NCBI RefSeq assembly: GCF_001722485.1 | Contig: NZ_LWGL01000003.1 | Coordinates: forward strand, 1 to 62,120 | Reading direction: 5' to 3' | Length of the DNA: 62,120 bases | DNA from: Cellulosimicrobium cellulans | GTDB taxonomy: Bacteria > Actinomycetota > Actinomycetes > Actinomycetales > Cellulomonadaceae | Shown: one piece after another, positions 43,338 through 51,067 of the stretch | Position numbering within the stretch: the first letter of the stretch is position 1 | Layout of the letters: every line of letters starts with the position of its first letter | Program-made: the position numbers and the translations under genes | Notes under the pieces: model-generated | Database searches by the model: none | What the model saw: the letters and a program-made list of their open reading frames with translations, nothing else | Told to the model about the DNA's origin: nothing

Positions 43338-44357
43338 TCAGGCAGGAGCGTGCCCCTCGTGCGGCGCACGGGCGCCCTGCTCCCCCGGCTCCGCGGGCAG
43401 GCGCCGCGGCGACAGCTCCGGCGACGGCACGACGACCGCGTCCTCGACCTTCCAGTCCAGCGCCAGCACCGCCTCTCGCGCGTCGACCAGCTCCGCGAGG
43501 GTCGGCTGGTGCCCGTCGTGCGGCACGACGAACGCCTCGACGTGGAAGACGTGCCCCATGTCCCGCACCCGTGACCCTGCCTGCGCGACCCAGGGCAGCG
43601 ATGCCAGCCGCCGGTCGATCTGCCCGACGAGCGGGTGGGTGTCGTCCCCGTCGTAGGTCTCGGCGCGCGCGTCCATGAGCGCCCGGACGGCGACCCGGAG
43701 GTTGCGCACGCCGTCGTGGAGGATGCTGCCCGAGATGAACAGCGCGGCGGCGGCGTCCGCCCACCAGAGCCCCACCCCGATCCCGAGGATGCCGACGATC
43801 CCGCCGACCGCCGTCATCCAGTCGGCCTTGTTCATGTCTGCGTCCGCGTACAGGACGCGGTCGTGCAGCGCCTCGGCCAGCGGCATCTTCGCGCGTCCGA
43901 GCAGCACCGGCGGCACGGCCGTGTAGGCCAGGACGGCGATCATGAGCCATCCGGACCAGACGACGTGGCCGCCGACCTCGATCAGCCCGACGGGCGGGTG
44001 CTCGCCCGCGATCAGGCCTGACGCCGAGTCCCAGACGAGCAGGGCGCCCATGGTGAACAGCGCCGTGGCGGCCACGAGATGGCCCACGCCGACCGAGCGG
44101 TGGTAGCCGTAGGGGTGCCGGGCGCTGGGCCGCCGGCCCGCGACGCGGACGGCGACGAGGAAGGCGATCGGCGGGATGAAGGACAGCATGTCCTCGGCCC
44201 ACGCCGCCTTCATGGCCTGCGAGCTGCCCATGACGAGGTAGGTCCCGGTGACCGCGGTGACGAGGAAGGCGATGGTGAGCCACGCCAGGCGCTTGGCGCG
44301 GCGCAGCGCCGCGTCCTGGGGCTCCGGCAGCTCGGTGTGCCCGAACCGCGCGCTCAT
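43338..44357 (-). CDS. cation diffusion facilitator family exporter
   Basis: A 339-residue inner-membrane metal transporter with about six helices. Conserved CDF parts are ARHPYGYHRSVGVGHLVAA after helix 2 and LYADADMNKADWMTAVGGIVG at helix 5, where the DxxxD-like pattern replaces the HxxxD of zinc transporters and hints at another metal. The C-terminal domain has MGHVFHVEAFVVPHDG. It ends in a His/Glu-rich tail. ATG 44357 overlaps the stop of the upstream lipoprotein gene in ATGA, so the two are translationally coupled. Metal specificity is unknown. Confidence 0.9.
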   Translation of the reverse strand: MSARFGHTELPEPQDAALRRAKRLAWLTIAFLVTAVTGTYLVMGSSQAMKAAWAEDMLSFIPPIAFLVAVRVAGRRPSARHPYGYHRSVGVGHLVAATALFTMGALLVWDSASGLIAGEHPPVGLIEVGGHVVWSGWLMIAVLAYTAVPPVLLGRAKMPLAEALHDRVLYADADMNKADWMTAVGGIVGILGIGVGLWWADAAAALFISGSILHDGVRNLRVAVRALMDARAETYDGDDTHPLVGQIDRRLASLPWVAQAGSRVRDMGHVFHVEAFVVPHDGHQPTLAELVDAREAVLALDWKVEDAVVVPSPELSPRRLPAEPGEQGARAPHEGHAPA

Positions 44358-44890
44358 CGCGGCAGGTCCTGGTCGAGGAGGAAGCGCTCGAGCTCCACGA
44401 GGAAGGCGTTCTCCCCCATCGGCGCGGCCATCACGTGCAGCTCCTCCCTGCCACGGTCGTCGGTCGTGATCGTGTACCGGTACGTGAGCGCCGCCTTGTC
44501 GGCCCACGGCGACCGGGCCGTGAGACCGCCGACGACGAGATCGAGCTCGCCGTCCTCGAGCCGCCCGACGAGGTCCTCCTCGCCGCCCGGCTCCCACCGG
44601 ACCTCCGCGCCGACCGTCGCGGCGAAGTCCTCCACGAGGTCGACCTCGAGACCGGTCGGGTCGCCGTCCGGGCCGTCGGGCAGCTCGGTCCACGGCGGGT
44701 TCGGCGAGACCCCGACGCGCAGCGTGCCGCCCGTGACGCGGTCGAGCGTCCCGTCCGGGTCGGTGGGGATCGTGGTCGCGCACCCGCTCGCCACGGCGAC
44801 CGCGACCCCGGCGGCCACGGCCGCCCGCGCGACGGCGGGGAATGTGCCGCGCCCCGGGGAAAAGCGCGAGGAAGAGAACCGCCCGGTCAC
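44354..44890 (-). CDS. one-lobe substrate-binding (SBP_bac_3-like) lipoprotein
   Basis: A 178-residue exported lipoprotein: signal peptide, lipobox VASGC with Cys 37, then a family-3 binding-protein sequence. GGTLRVGVSPNPPWTEL, TGLEVDLVEDFAATVG and DGELDLVVGGLTARSPW are lobe-1 strands. The sequence then goes from RYTITTDD straight to MAAPMGENAFLVELERFLL, the usual C-terminal helix, so the second lobe (about 80-100 residues) is missing. The remaining half cannot form the normal two-lobed cleft. It starts at GTG 44890 with GGAGG upstream and overlaps the CDF transporter start, suggesting a metal-linked role. Confidence 0.8.
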   Translation of the reverse strand: MTGRFSSSRFSPGRGTFPAVARAAVAAGVAVAVASGCATTIPTDPDGTLDRVTGGTLRVGVSPNPPWTELPDGPDGDPTGLEVDLVEDFAATVGAEVRWEPGGEEDLVGRLEDGELDLVVGGLTARSPWADKAALTYRYTITTDDRGREELHVMAAPMGENAFLVELERFLLDQDLPR

Positions 44891-44928
44891 GACGAACCTC
44901 CAATTCTGCGTCCCCCGCGCGCGGCGGG

Positions 44929-44963
44929 GAAATGCTCTCCACGGCGCCGTGGCACGCATTTTC
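44929..44963. promoter_or_regulatory. long dyad upstream of the lipoprotein-CDF operon
   Basis: A 14-bp perfect palindrome (CCACGGCGCCGTGG, 44939-44952) is flanked on each side by 3 unpaired bases and then by AAATGC (44930-44935) and GCATTT (44956-44961). It lies 39 nt before the lipoprotein start, probably in the mRNA leader, where it could form a hairpin or a protein-binding site. Confidence 0.6.
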
Positions 44964-45014
44964 GGCCGACGGTCCGCTGCTCGCCACCCGCGGAGGGACC
45001 GGCGTTGACCCGCC

Positions 45015-45020
45015 ACCATA
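45015..45020 (-). promoter_or_regulatory. possible -10 box of the lipoprotein-CDF operon
   Basis: TATGGT on the minus strand would give a leader of about 118 nt containing the dyad at 44929-44963. No clear -35 is seen. Confidence 0.3.
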
Positions 45021-45075
45021 GCCCCGGTCGGGCCCGCACCGCCTGTCGTGGCGACCGCGCCGGAATACGCGTGCC

Positions 45076-45119
45076 GGAAATGCACCCGGCGGTACCGCGA
45101 CCGGTTCGGAGCGCATTCC
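45076..45119. repeat. second AAATGC/GCATTC inverted pair
   Basis: GGAAATGC (45076-45083) and GCATTCC (45113-45119) face each other in the same intergenic region, between the lipoprotein and DUF488 genes. Confidence 0.4.
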
Positions 45120-45133
45120 TCGGCGGCTTTTCC

Positions 45134-45139
45134 TACCGT
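45134..45139 (+). promoter_or_regulatory. -10 box of leaderless promoter, DUF488 gene
   Basis: TACCGT lies 6 nt before the GTG at 45146. Confidence 0.5.
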
Positions 45140-45145
45140 GGTGGG

Positions 45146-45679
45146 GTGAGCGTCGTGCACACGGTCGGGCACTCCACGCGGAGCATCGACGAGTTCGTCA
45201 CCCTGCTGCGGGACCACGGGGTGCGACGGCTCGTCGACGTGCGGACCGTGCCGAAGTCGCTCCGGAACCCGCAGTTCCACCGCGACGCGCTCGCGCCGAG
45301 CCTGCGCGCGCACCGGATCACCTACCGGTGGGCGAAGCCGCTCGGCGGGCTGCGCCGCACGCGCCCCGACAGCGAGAACGGCGCGTGGCGCAACGCGTCG
45401 TTCCGCGGGTACGCGGACCACATGCAGACGCGCGAGTTCCAGGACGCCGTCGACGACCTCGTGGCCCGCTCCCACCACGACGACCTGGTCATCATGTGCG
45501 CCGAGGCGGTGCCGTGGCGCTGCCACCGCTCGCTGATCGGGGACGCGCTCGTCGTCCGCGGCGTCGAGGTGCGCGACATCGTCTCGCCCGGCCCGGCGCG
45601 CCCCCACACGCTCACCTCGTTCGCGCGCGTGGACGGGACGCGGGTCTGGTACCCGCCGGAGGCCGACGACGGTCCTTGA
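45146..45679 (+). CDS. DUF488 family protein
   Basis: A 177-residue protein with all DUF488 landmarks: VVHTVGHSTRSIDEFVTLL at the start, RRLVDVRTVPKSLRNPQF, and a Cys-rich end segment LVIMCAEAVPWRCHRSLIGDAL. The two Cys and the His/Arg suggest a metal or nucleotide site, but the biochemical role of the family is unknown. It is divergent from the lipoprotein-CDF operon and is followed by a convergent membrane protein gene. Confidence 0.92.
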   Translation: MSVVHTVGHSTRSIDEFVTLLRDHGVRRLVDVRTVPKSLRNPQFHRDALAPSLRAHRITYRWAKPLGGLRRTRPDSENGAWRNASFRGYADHMQTREFQDAVDDLVARSHHDDLVIMCAEAVPWRCHRSLIGDALVVRGVEVRDIVSPGPARPHTLTSFARVDGTRVWYPPEADDGP

Positions 45680-45711
45680 GCCAGGACGGTGCGCCAGGAC
45701 GGAGCGCCAGG

Positions 45712-46326
45712 TCAGTGCGCCGGCATCGCCAGGCAGCCGCCGTCCGCGATCGGGCCGCCGGCCTCGAGCGTGACGCCGTCCGGCGCGACTCCGCCGAAGA
45801 CGCACCCGCCCGGCACGCTCACGCCCACGCCGAAGCTCGTCGCGACCAGGCCGAGCGGCGAGGTCTCCGGTGTCACGGCCGCATCGGTGAAGCCCGCCGC
45901 GCGGAGCGCCGCCACGACCTCGTCGCGGTCCAGCGGTTCGCCGGTGACGAGCGGCACCAGCGCCGACTCGACGGCCGGGACCGACTGCGCCGCGAGCGCG
46001 TCGCCCTCGGGCGTGCCGGCGCGCTGCCGGTACGCCTCGTTCGCCCGCATCGCGGCCTCGCCGTCGTACGGCGCGCACGTCGTGCCCGACGCCGGGTCCC
46101 CGCCTCCTGCGTCGTCCGTCCCGGTCTCGGGGCACGCGCCGGTGACCGTCGCCGACGGCGAGACGGCCGGACCGGGCGCGGTCGCGTCGTCGTACGCGTC
46201 GCTCCAGGCACCGACGCCCACGACGAGGAGGACGAACCAGCCGAGGAGGGCGGCGACGCCCAGGCCGAGGGTCCACGCGACGACGCGCGCGACCCGTCCC
46301 GGCACCGACGAGGTCTCTCCGTCCAC
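45712..46326 (-). CDS. single-helix membrane or secreted protein, unknown
   Basis: A 204-residue protein. One helix at about residues 15-38 (VVAWTLGLGVAALLGWFVLL) is followed by an extracytoplasmic part with four Cys (GACPETG, TTCAPYD, GGCVFGG, GGCLAMP) that could form two disulfides. A region AAMRANEAYRQRAG and LDRDEVVAALRAAGFTDAAV looks like a small helical domain. No family recognised. GTG 46326 is taken as the start because the hydrophobic helix follows soon after. Confidence 0.7.
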   Translation of the reverse strand: MDGETSSVPGRVARVVAWTLGLGVAALLGWFVLLVVGVGAWSDAYDDATAPGPAVSPSATVTGACPETGTDDAGGGDPASGTTCAPYDGEAAMRANEAYRQRAGTPEGDALAAQSVPAVESALVPLVTGEPLDRDEVVAALRAAGFTDAAVTPETSPLGLVATSFGVGVSVPGGCVFGGVAPDGVTLEAGGPIADGGCLAMPAH

Positions 46327-46465
46327 GCAGGCACCCTGGCACACGGCACGGGACGCGCGGAACGCGTCGTGGCCCGATCTGCACGACATCGGCACACGGG
46401 CCCGCCGTGCCGGCGGCGGCCGGATGCCGCAGGCTGCGGGGAGGCACCGAGAACGAGGAGGACCC

Positions 46466-47488
46466 ATGCGGGGAGTGATCCTGCACGGCCCGGGCGACGT
46501 CCGCGTCGAGGACCGGGAGCGACCGGAGGTCGTGGAAGCGACCGACGCGGTCATCCGGGTCACGGCCGCGTGCATCTGCGGGTCGGACCTGTGGCCGTAC
46601 CGCGGCGCCGAGCGGGTCGACCGCCCGCAGCCGATGGGCCACGAGTACGTCGGCGTCGTCGAGGAGGTGGGCGACGCCGTGACGAGGATCCGGGTCGGCG
46701 ACCACGTGGTCGGGTCGTTCATCGCGTCCGACGACACGTGCGAGATCTGCCGGGCCGGCTACCAGTCCCGCTGCGTGCACTCCGTCCCCATGGGCAGGCT
46801 CGGCAGCCAGGCCCAGTACCTGCGCGTGCCCCTCGCGGACGGCACCCTCGTCGCGACGCCGGGCGAGCCGGACCCGGAGATCGTCCCGTCCCTGCTCGCC
46901 GCGTCCGACGTGCTCGGCACCGGCTGGTTCGCCGCGGTGGCCGCGGAGGTCGGTCCGGGCAAGACGGTCGCCGTCGTCGGCGACGGCGCCGTCGGCCTGC
47001 TCGGCGTCCTGGCGGCCCGGGAGCTGGGCGCCGAGCGGATCGTCGCGATGTCCCGGCACGCCGACCGCCAGCGGCTCGCGCGCGAGTACGGCGCGACGGA
47101 CGTCGTCACCGAGCGCGGCGACGAGGGCGTGGCCCGGATCAAGGAGCTCACGGGCGGGCTCGGGGCGCACTCGGTGATCGAGGCCGTCGGCACGCAGGAG
47201 TCGATGACGCAGGCGATCCGCGCGACGCGCCACGGCGGGCACGTCGGGTTCGTCGGCGTCGCGCACGACGTCGAGCGCTCCGGCGACGAGCTCTTCGTCG
47301 CCACCGTGCACCTGCACGGCGGCCCCGCCCCCGTGCGCCGCTTCCTGCCGGACCTCGTCCGCCGGATCTGGGACCGGGAGCTCGACGCGAGCGGCGTCTT
47401 CGACCTCACGCTCCCGCTCGAGGAGGCCGCCGAGGGCTACCGGGCCATGGACGAGCGCCGCGCGATCAAGGTGCTGCTCACGCCGTGA
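46466..47488 (+). CDS. zinc-dependent alcohol dehydrogenase family protein
   Basis: A 340-residue medium-chain dehydrogenase. Catalytic zinc ligands are in AACICGSDLWPY and PMGHEYVGVVEEVG; the structural-zinc loop reads DDTCEICRAGYQSRC and has three of the usual four Cys. The NAD(P)-binding strand is VAVVGDGAVGLLGVLAARELGA. The IKVLLTP end is usual for the family. ATG 46466 with AGGAGGA upstream. It precedes a sugar-type ABC importer gene set by 171 nt, so it may act on the imported alcohol or sugar. Confidence 0.88.
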   Translation: MRGVILHGPGDVRVEDRERPEVVEATDAVIRVTAACICGSDLWPYRGAERVDRPQPMGHEYVGVVEEVGDAVTRIRVGDHVVGSFIASDDTCEICRAGYQSRCVHSVPMGRLGSQAQYLRVPLADGTLVATPGEPDPEIVPSLLAASDVLGTGWFAAVAAEVGPGKTVAVVGDGAVGLLGVLAARELGAERIVAMSRHADRQRLAREYGATDVVTERGDEGVARIKELTGGLGAHSVIEAVGTQESMTQAIRATRHGGHVGFVGVAHDVERSGDELFVATVHLHGGPAPVRRFLPDLVRRIWDRELDASGVFDLTLPLEEAAEGYRAMDERRAIKVLLTP

Positions 47489-47522
47489 CCGCCGCCCTCG
47501 CGGCGCCCGGTTCGTCCGGCTC

Positions 47523-47565
47523 GAGAAGCGGCTCGGAGTGTGAGAAGTGGTCGGCGGTGCTTCAC
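47523..47565. promoter_or_regulatory. possible regulatory repeats before the second ABC operon
   Basis: Two direct copies of GAGAAGYGG (47523 and 47542, 19 bp apart) overlap an inverted pair GTGAGAAG (47540-47547) / CTTCAC (47560-47565). They lie 95-137 bp before the binding-protein start. The regulator is not in the window. Confidence 0.35.
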
Positions 47566-47659
47566 TGGCGGCGACGTCGGGCGACCGCCCTGGCGCCACG
47601 AGCAGCGCGGACGCGACCGCACCCGGGGGCGTCCCGTGGATCTCCCGAGGAGGCTCACC

Positions 47660-49051
47660 ATGGCACGACGACGCGGCAGCGCCGCCGCACGGACCGGCGC
47701 CGTGGTCGGCGCGCTCGCCCTCGCGGCGGGCTGCGCCCAGGGGACGGGCGAGACCGACGCGGAGATCGACTTCTCGGCGGAGGGGTCGGGCTCGGGGGAG
47801 CTGTCCGTCATGGGGTTCGGCACGGGCGACGAGATCGGCGAGGTCCGGTACGAGCGGGCGGTGCAGGGCCTCGACGGCGTGGACGTGCGGCTCTCGGAGG
47901 GCGAGCTCGACATCCAGGCCTTCCTGTCCGCCGTCGCGTCCGGCAACCCGCCGGACGTCGTCTACGCGAACCGCGACCAGATCGGCACGTTCGCCTCGCG
48001 CGACGCGATCCTCCCGCTCGACGAGTGCATCGACGCGGAGGGCGTCGACATGGACGCCTTCGTCGACTCGGCGGTCGAGCAGGTGACGTTCGCGGGCAGC
48101 GTCTACGGGATCCCCGAGTTCAACCAGGTCCAGGTCACCATGGCGAACGCCGACCTCCTCGACGCGGCGGGGCTCACGGTGGAGGACGTGAACGGCTCCG
48201 ACCGCGAGGCGGTCACCGCGGCGAACGAGGCCCTGATGCGGGCCGACGGCGGCACGCTCAGCGTCATCGGCTACGACTCGAAGCTCCCCGAGTTCCTGCC
48301 GCTGTGGGCCAAGGCGGCGGGCGCCGACATGCTGTCCGAGGACGGGCGCACCGCGCAGCTCGACAGCCCGGAGGTGGTCGAGTCCCTGGGGTGGGCCGTC
48401 GGCGTCTACGACGCGCAGGGCGGTTTCCCCGCGGTGAAGACGTACCGCGACTCGGCGGACTTCTTCGGCTCCGGCAACCAGTTCGCCACGGGCGTGCTCG
48501 GCGCGATGCCGATGGAGCAGTGGTACATCAACGTCCTCGCCGAGTCCTCGCCCGACGCCCCCATGGCGTTCGACGCGGTGCGCACGCCCGACGGCGAGCC
48601 GATCGCCTTCGCGTCCGGGTCCGCGTGGGCGGTGCCGCGCGGGAGCGAGAACCCGGCGGCCGCGTGCCGGTTCGCGCGGCTCATGACCGAGACGGACGCG
48701 TGGACGGAGGCCGCGCAGGCCCGCGCGGACGCGCGTGCGGAGGAGGGCCTCGTCTTCACCGGTGTGCTGACGGGCAACGAGGAGGCCGACGAGCTGATCC
48801 GCACCGAGCTCGTGCCCGACGACGCGCCCCAGCCGTGGCAGGACGCCATCGACGCGATGTACGCGGCGAACGACGCGACGTTCGCCCTGCCCGCCAACCC
48901 CGCGGACAACGAGTTCGAGACCGCGTGGCAGGACGCCGTGAACCGCGTGCTCAACGGCCAGCAGGCGCCGGCCGACGCGATGGCGCAGGCGCAGGAGGAG
49001 GCGCAGGCCGCCCTCGACGACGCGTGGGCGCAGTGGGACGAGGAGGAGTGA
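47660..49051 (+). CDS. sugar ABC transporter substrate-binding lipoprotein (second system)
   Basis: A 463-residue binding protein. The signal peptide ends in LALAAGC (lipid-anchored Cys about residue 25), followed by a Gly/Ser/Glu linker. The mature domain has GELSVMGFGTGDEIGEVRYERAV and GNPPDVVYANRDQIGTFASRDAI, typical of the type-1 sugar-binding family though diverged. The tail from about residue 430 is Gln/Ala-rich and ends WAQWDEEE. ATG 47660 has GAGGAGG upstream. It is the first gene of an operon with two permeases and a dehydrogenase. Ligand unknown. Confidence 0.9.
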   Translation: MARRRGSAAARTGAVVGALALAAGCAQGTGETDAEIDFSAEGSGSGELSVMGFGTGDEIGEVRYERAVQGLDGVDVRLSEGELDIQAFLSAVASGNPPDVVYANRDQIGTFASRDAILPLDECIDAEGVDMDAFVDSAVEQVTFAGSVYGIPEFNQVQVTMANADLLDAAGLTVEDVNGSDREAVTAANEALMRADGGTLSVIGYDSKLPEFLPLWAKAAGADMLSEDGRTAQLDSPEVVESLGWAVGVYDAQGGFPAVKTYRDSADFFGSGNQFATGVLGAMPMEQWYINVLAESSPDAPMAFDAVRTPDGEPIAFASGSAWAVPRGSENPAAACRFARLMTETDAWTEAAQARADARAEEGLVFTGVLTGNEEADELIRTELVPDDAPQPWQDAIDAMYAANDATFALPANPADNEFETAWQDAVNRVLNGQQAPADAMAQAQEEAQAALDDAWAQWDEEE

Positions 49052-49052
49052 C

Positions 49053-50033
49053 GTGGCCGCGGTCGAGGCCACCGCGCCCGGGCCTGCCGCGGCGCCGCCG
49101 GCCAGGAGCCGTGCGCCGCGCCGACGCCGGTTGACCCCGAGCGGGCGGCGCGAGCGCAACGCGGCGCTGCGGTTCATCAGCCCGTGGATCGTCGGGTTCC
49201 TCGTCTTCACCGCGTGGCCGATCCTGTACAGCGCGTACCTGTCCCTCACGGACTACGACGTCATCAACGACCCGACGTTCGTCGGTCTCGAGAACTACCG
49301 CGAGATGGCGCAGGACCCGAAGGTGGCACTGTCGCTGTGGAACACGCTCGTGTACACGGTGCTGCAGGTGCCGCTCTACACGGTCCTCGCGCTCGGGCTC
49401 TCGATCCTGCTCAACCAGGCGGGGCGCTCGGCCGGCTTCTTCCGCACGGCGTTCTTCATCCCCAAGATGACGCCGCCCGTCGCCGTCGGCGTGCTGCTCC
49501 TGCTGCTGTTCAACGGGCAGTACGGCGTGGTGAACGAGGTGCTGTCGTGGTTCGGGATCCAGGGGCCGTCGTGGACCACCGACCAGGACTGGATCAAGCC
49601 CGGCCTCGTGCTCATCAGCCTGTGGACCGTGGGCTCGGCCGTCATCATCCTGCTCGCCGCGCTCCGCAACGTCCCGCAGGACCTGTACGACGCGGCGCGC
49701 GTCGACGGCGCGGGCTTCTGGCGGCGCACCGGCACCGTCACCGTCCCGATGATCAGCGGCGCGATCTTCTTCGTCGTCGTGGTGAACACGATCGCCGGCT
49801 TCCAGATGTTCACGGAGGCGTACGCGGCGTACTTCGGTGCCGGGAACTCGACGTACCGCAACGACGCCGCGCTCTTCTACGTCATCTACCTCTTCCAGGA
49901 GGGCTTCCAGGAGCTGCACATGGGGTACGCGTCGGCGCTGGCGTGGCTGCTGTTCGTCGTCATCATGCTCGTGACGCTCGTCCAGCTCCTCGTGTCGCGA
50001 CGCCTCGTGTACTACGAGGGAGAACAGCGATGA
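49053..50033 (+). CDS. sugar ABC transporter permease (MalF type, second system)
   Basis: A 326-residue permease. A basic N-terminal tail of about 40 residues precedes six helices, beginning FISPWIVGFLVFTAWPILYSAYL. The EAA loop is VPQDLYDAARVDGAGFWRRTGTVTVP. GTG 49053 starts 1 nt after the binding-protein stop and has AGGAGG upstream. Its stop overlaps a 16-codon ORF in ATGA. Confidence 0.92.
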   Translation: MAAVEATAPGPAAAPPARSRAPRRRRLTPSGRRERNAALRFISPWIVGFLVFTAWPILYSAYLSLTDYDVINDPTFVGLENYREMAQDPKVALSLWNTLVYTVLQVPLYTVLALGLSILLNQAGRSAGFFRTAFFIPKMTPPVAVGVLLLLLFNGQYGVVNEVLSWFGIQGPSWTTDQDWIKPGLVLISLWTVGSAVIILLAALRNVPQDLYDAARVDGAGFWRRTGTVTVPMISGAIFFVVVVNTIAGFQMFTEAYAAYFGAGNSTYRNDAALFYVIYLFQEGFQELHMGYASALAWLLFVVIMLVTLVQLLVSRRLVYYEGEQR

Positions 50034-50080
50034 GCGGCGCAGCGGTGCGGGGCGCGGCGGTGGACGGAGCAGACCGGTGA
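50030..50080 (+). CDS. 16-codon linker ORF between permease genes
   Basis: ATG at 50030 overlaps the first permease stop (ATGA), and its own TGA (50078-50080) overlaps the GTG start of the second permease (GTGA). The peptide MSGAAVRGAAVDGADR has no recognisable function. The frame probably carries ribosomes from one permease gene to the next; it could also be chance. Confidence 0.4.
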   Translation: MSGAAVRGAAVDGADR

Positions 50081-51030
50081 CCGCCGCACCCCCGCGGCCG
50101 GCGGTCTCCGGCCCGGGCGCGGCGCCGGACCCGACCACCGGCGCGCCCGTCGTCGTCGGCCCTCCCCCGCCGCCCCGCGGCACCCGGGCGGGCCGCAGCC
50201 CGCGACGGCGCGTCGTGCGCGTCCTCGTGCTCGTCGCGCTCCTCGTCGCGACGGCGGTGTTCGTCTACCCGCTGCTGTGGCTGCTCGCCGCGTCGTTCAA
50301 GCCGCGTGCCGACGTCTTCGACAACCGGTTGGTCCCGTCCACGTTCACGCTCGACAACTACGTGACGGTCTGGCAGGAGGCGCCGCTCGCGCTGTGGCTC
50401 GGCAACACGGTCGTCGTGACCGTGCTCGCCGCCGGCACCGTGACCGTCTCGAGCGCGCTCGTCGCGTGGGGATTCGCGTACTTCCGCTTCCCGGGGCGCG
50501 GGCCGCTGTTCGGCCTCGTGCTCGCGACGATGATGCTGCCCGGCGCGGTGACGCTCATCCCGACGTTCCTCATCTGGAACCAGCTCGGGTTCGTGGGGAC
50601 CAACGTGCCGCTGTGGGCGGGCAACCTCTTCGGCAGCGCGTTCTACATCTTCCTGCTGCGCCAGTTCTTCCTCGGGCTGCCGCGCGAGCCGTTCGAGGCG
50701 GCGCGGCTCGACGGGGCGAACAACTGGCAGCAGTTCTGGCGGATCGCCGTCCCGCTGTGCCGGCCCGCGCTCGTGCTGACCTTCCTGTTCGAGGCGCAGG
50801 CGTCGTGGACCGACCTCATGCGCCCGCTCATCTACCTGCAGGACTCGTCGACCTTCACCATCCCCCGCGGCCTCAAGGCGCTCGTCGACCAGTTCGGCCC
50901 GGGCGGCGAGTCGCAGTGGGAGGTCGTCGTCACCGCCTCGGTGATCACGACGGTCCCCATGATCCTGCTCTTCTTCCTGGGCCAGCGGCACTTCGTCGAG
51001 GGCGTCGCGACGACCGGGAGCAAGGGCTGA
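50077..51030 (+). CDS. sugar ABC transporter permease (MalG type, second system)
   Basis: A 317-residue permease. A Pro-rich cytoplasmic tail of about 45 residues precedes six helices starting VVRVLVLVALLVATAVFVYP. The EAA loop is LPREPFEAARLDGANNWQQFWRIAVP. It ends in GVATTGSKG, as many MalG-type permeases do. No ATPase gene accompanies the system. Confidence 0.92.
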   Translation: MTAAPPRPAVSGPGAAPDPTTGAPVVVGPPPPPRGTRAGRSPRRRVVRVLVLVALLVATAVFVYPLLWLLAASFKPRADVFDNRLVPSTFTLDNYVTVWQEAPLALWLGNTVVVTVLAAGTVTVSSALVAWGFAYFRFPGRGPLFGLVLATMMLPGAVTLIPTFLIWNQLGFVGTNVPLWAGNLFGSAFYIFLLRQFFLGLPREPFEAARLDGANNWQQFWRIAVPLCRPALVLTFLFEAQASWTDLMRPLIYLQDSSTFTIPRGLKALVDQFGPGGESQWEVVVTASVITTVPMILLFFLGQRHFVEGVATTGSKG

Positions 51031-51067
51031 CCGAGAGAACGACCGAACCCCAGCGGAAGGAGCGACC

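Noticed and set aside
44929-44963. Known NiCo (czcD) or yybP-ykoY riboswitch
   Set aside because: The conserved sequence blocks of those families are not seen; only a simple dyad is present.
44354-49249. Very long minus-strand open frame (over 1600 codons)
   Set aside because: Only its last 178 codons (the lipoprotein) show natural protein sequence; the rest lies antisense to DUF488, ADH and ABC genes and reads as Arg/Val/Gly-rich shadow.
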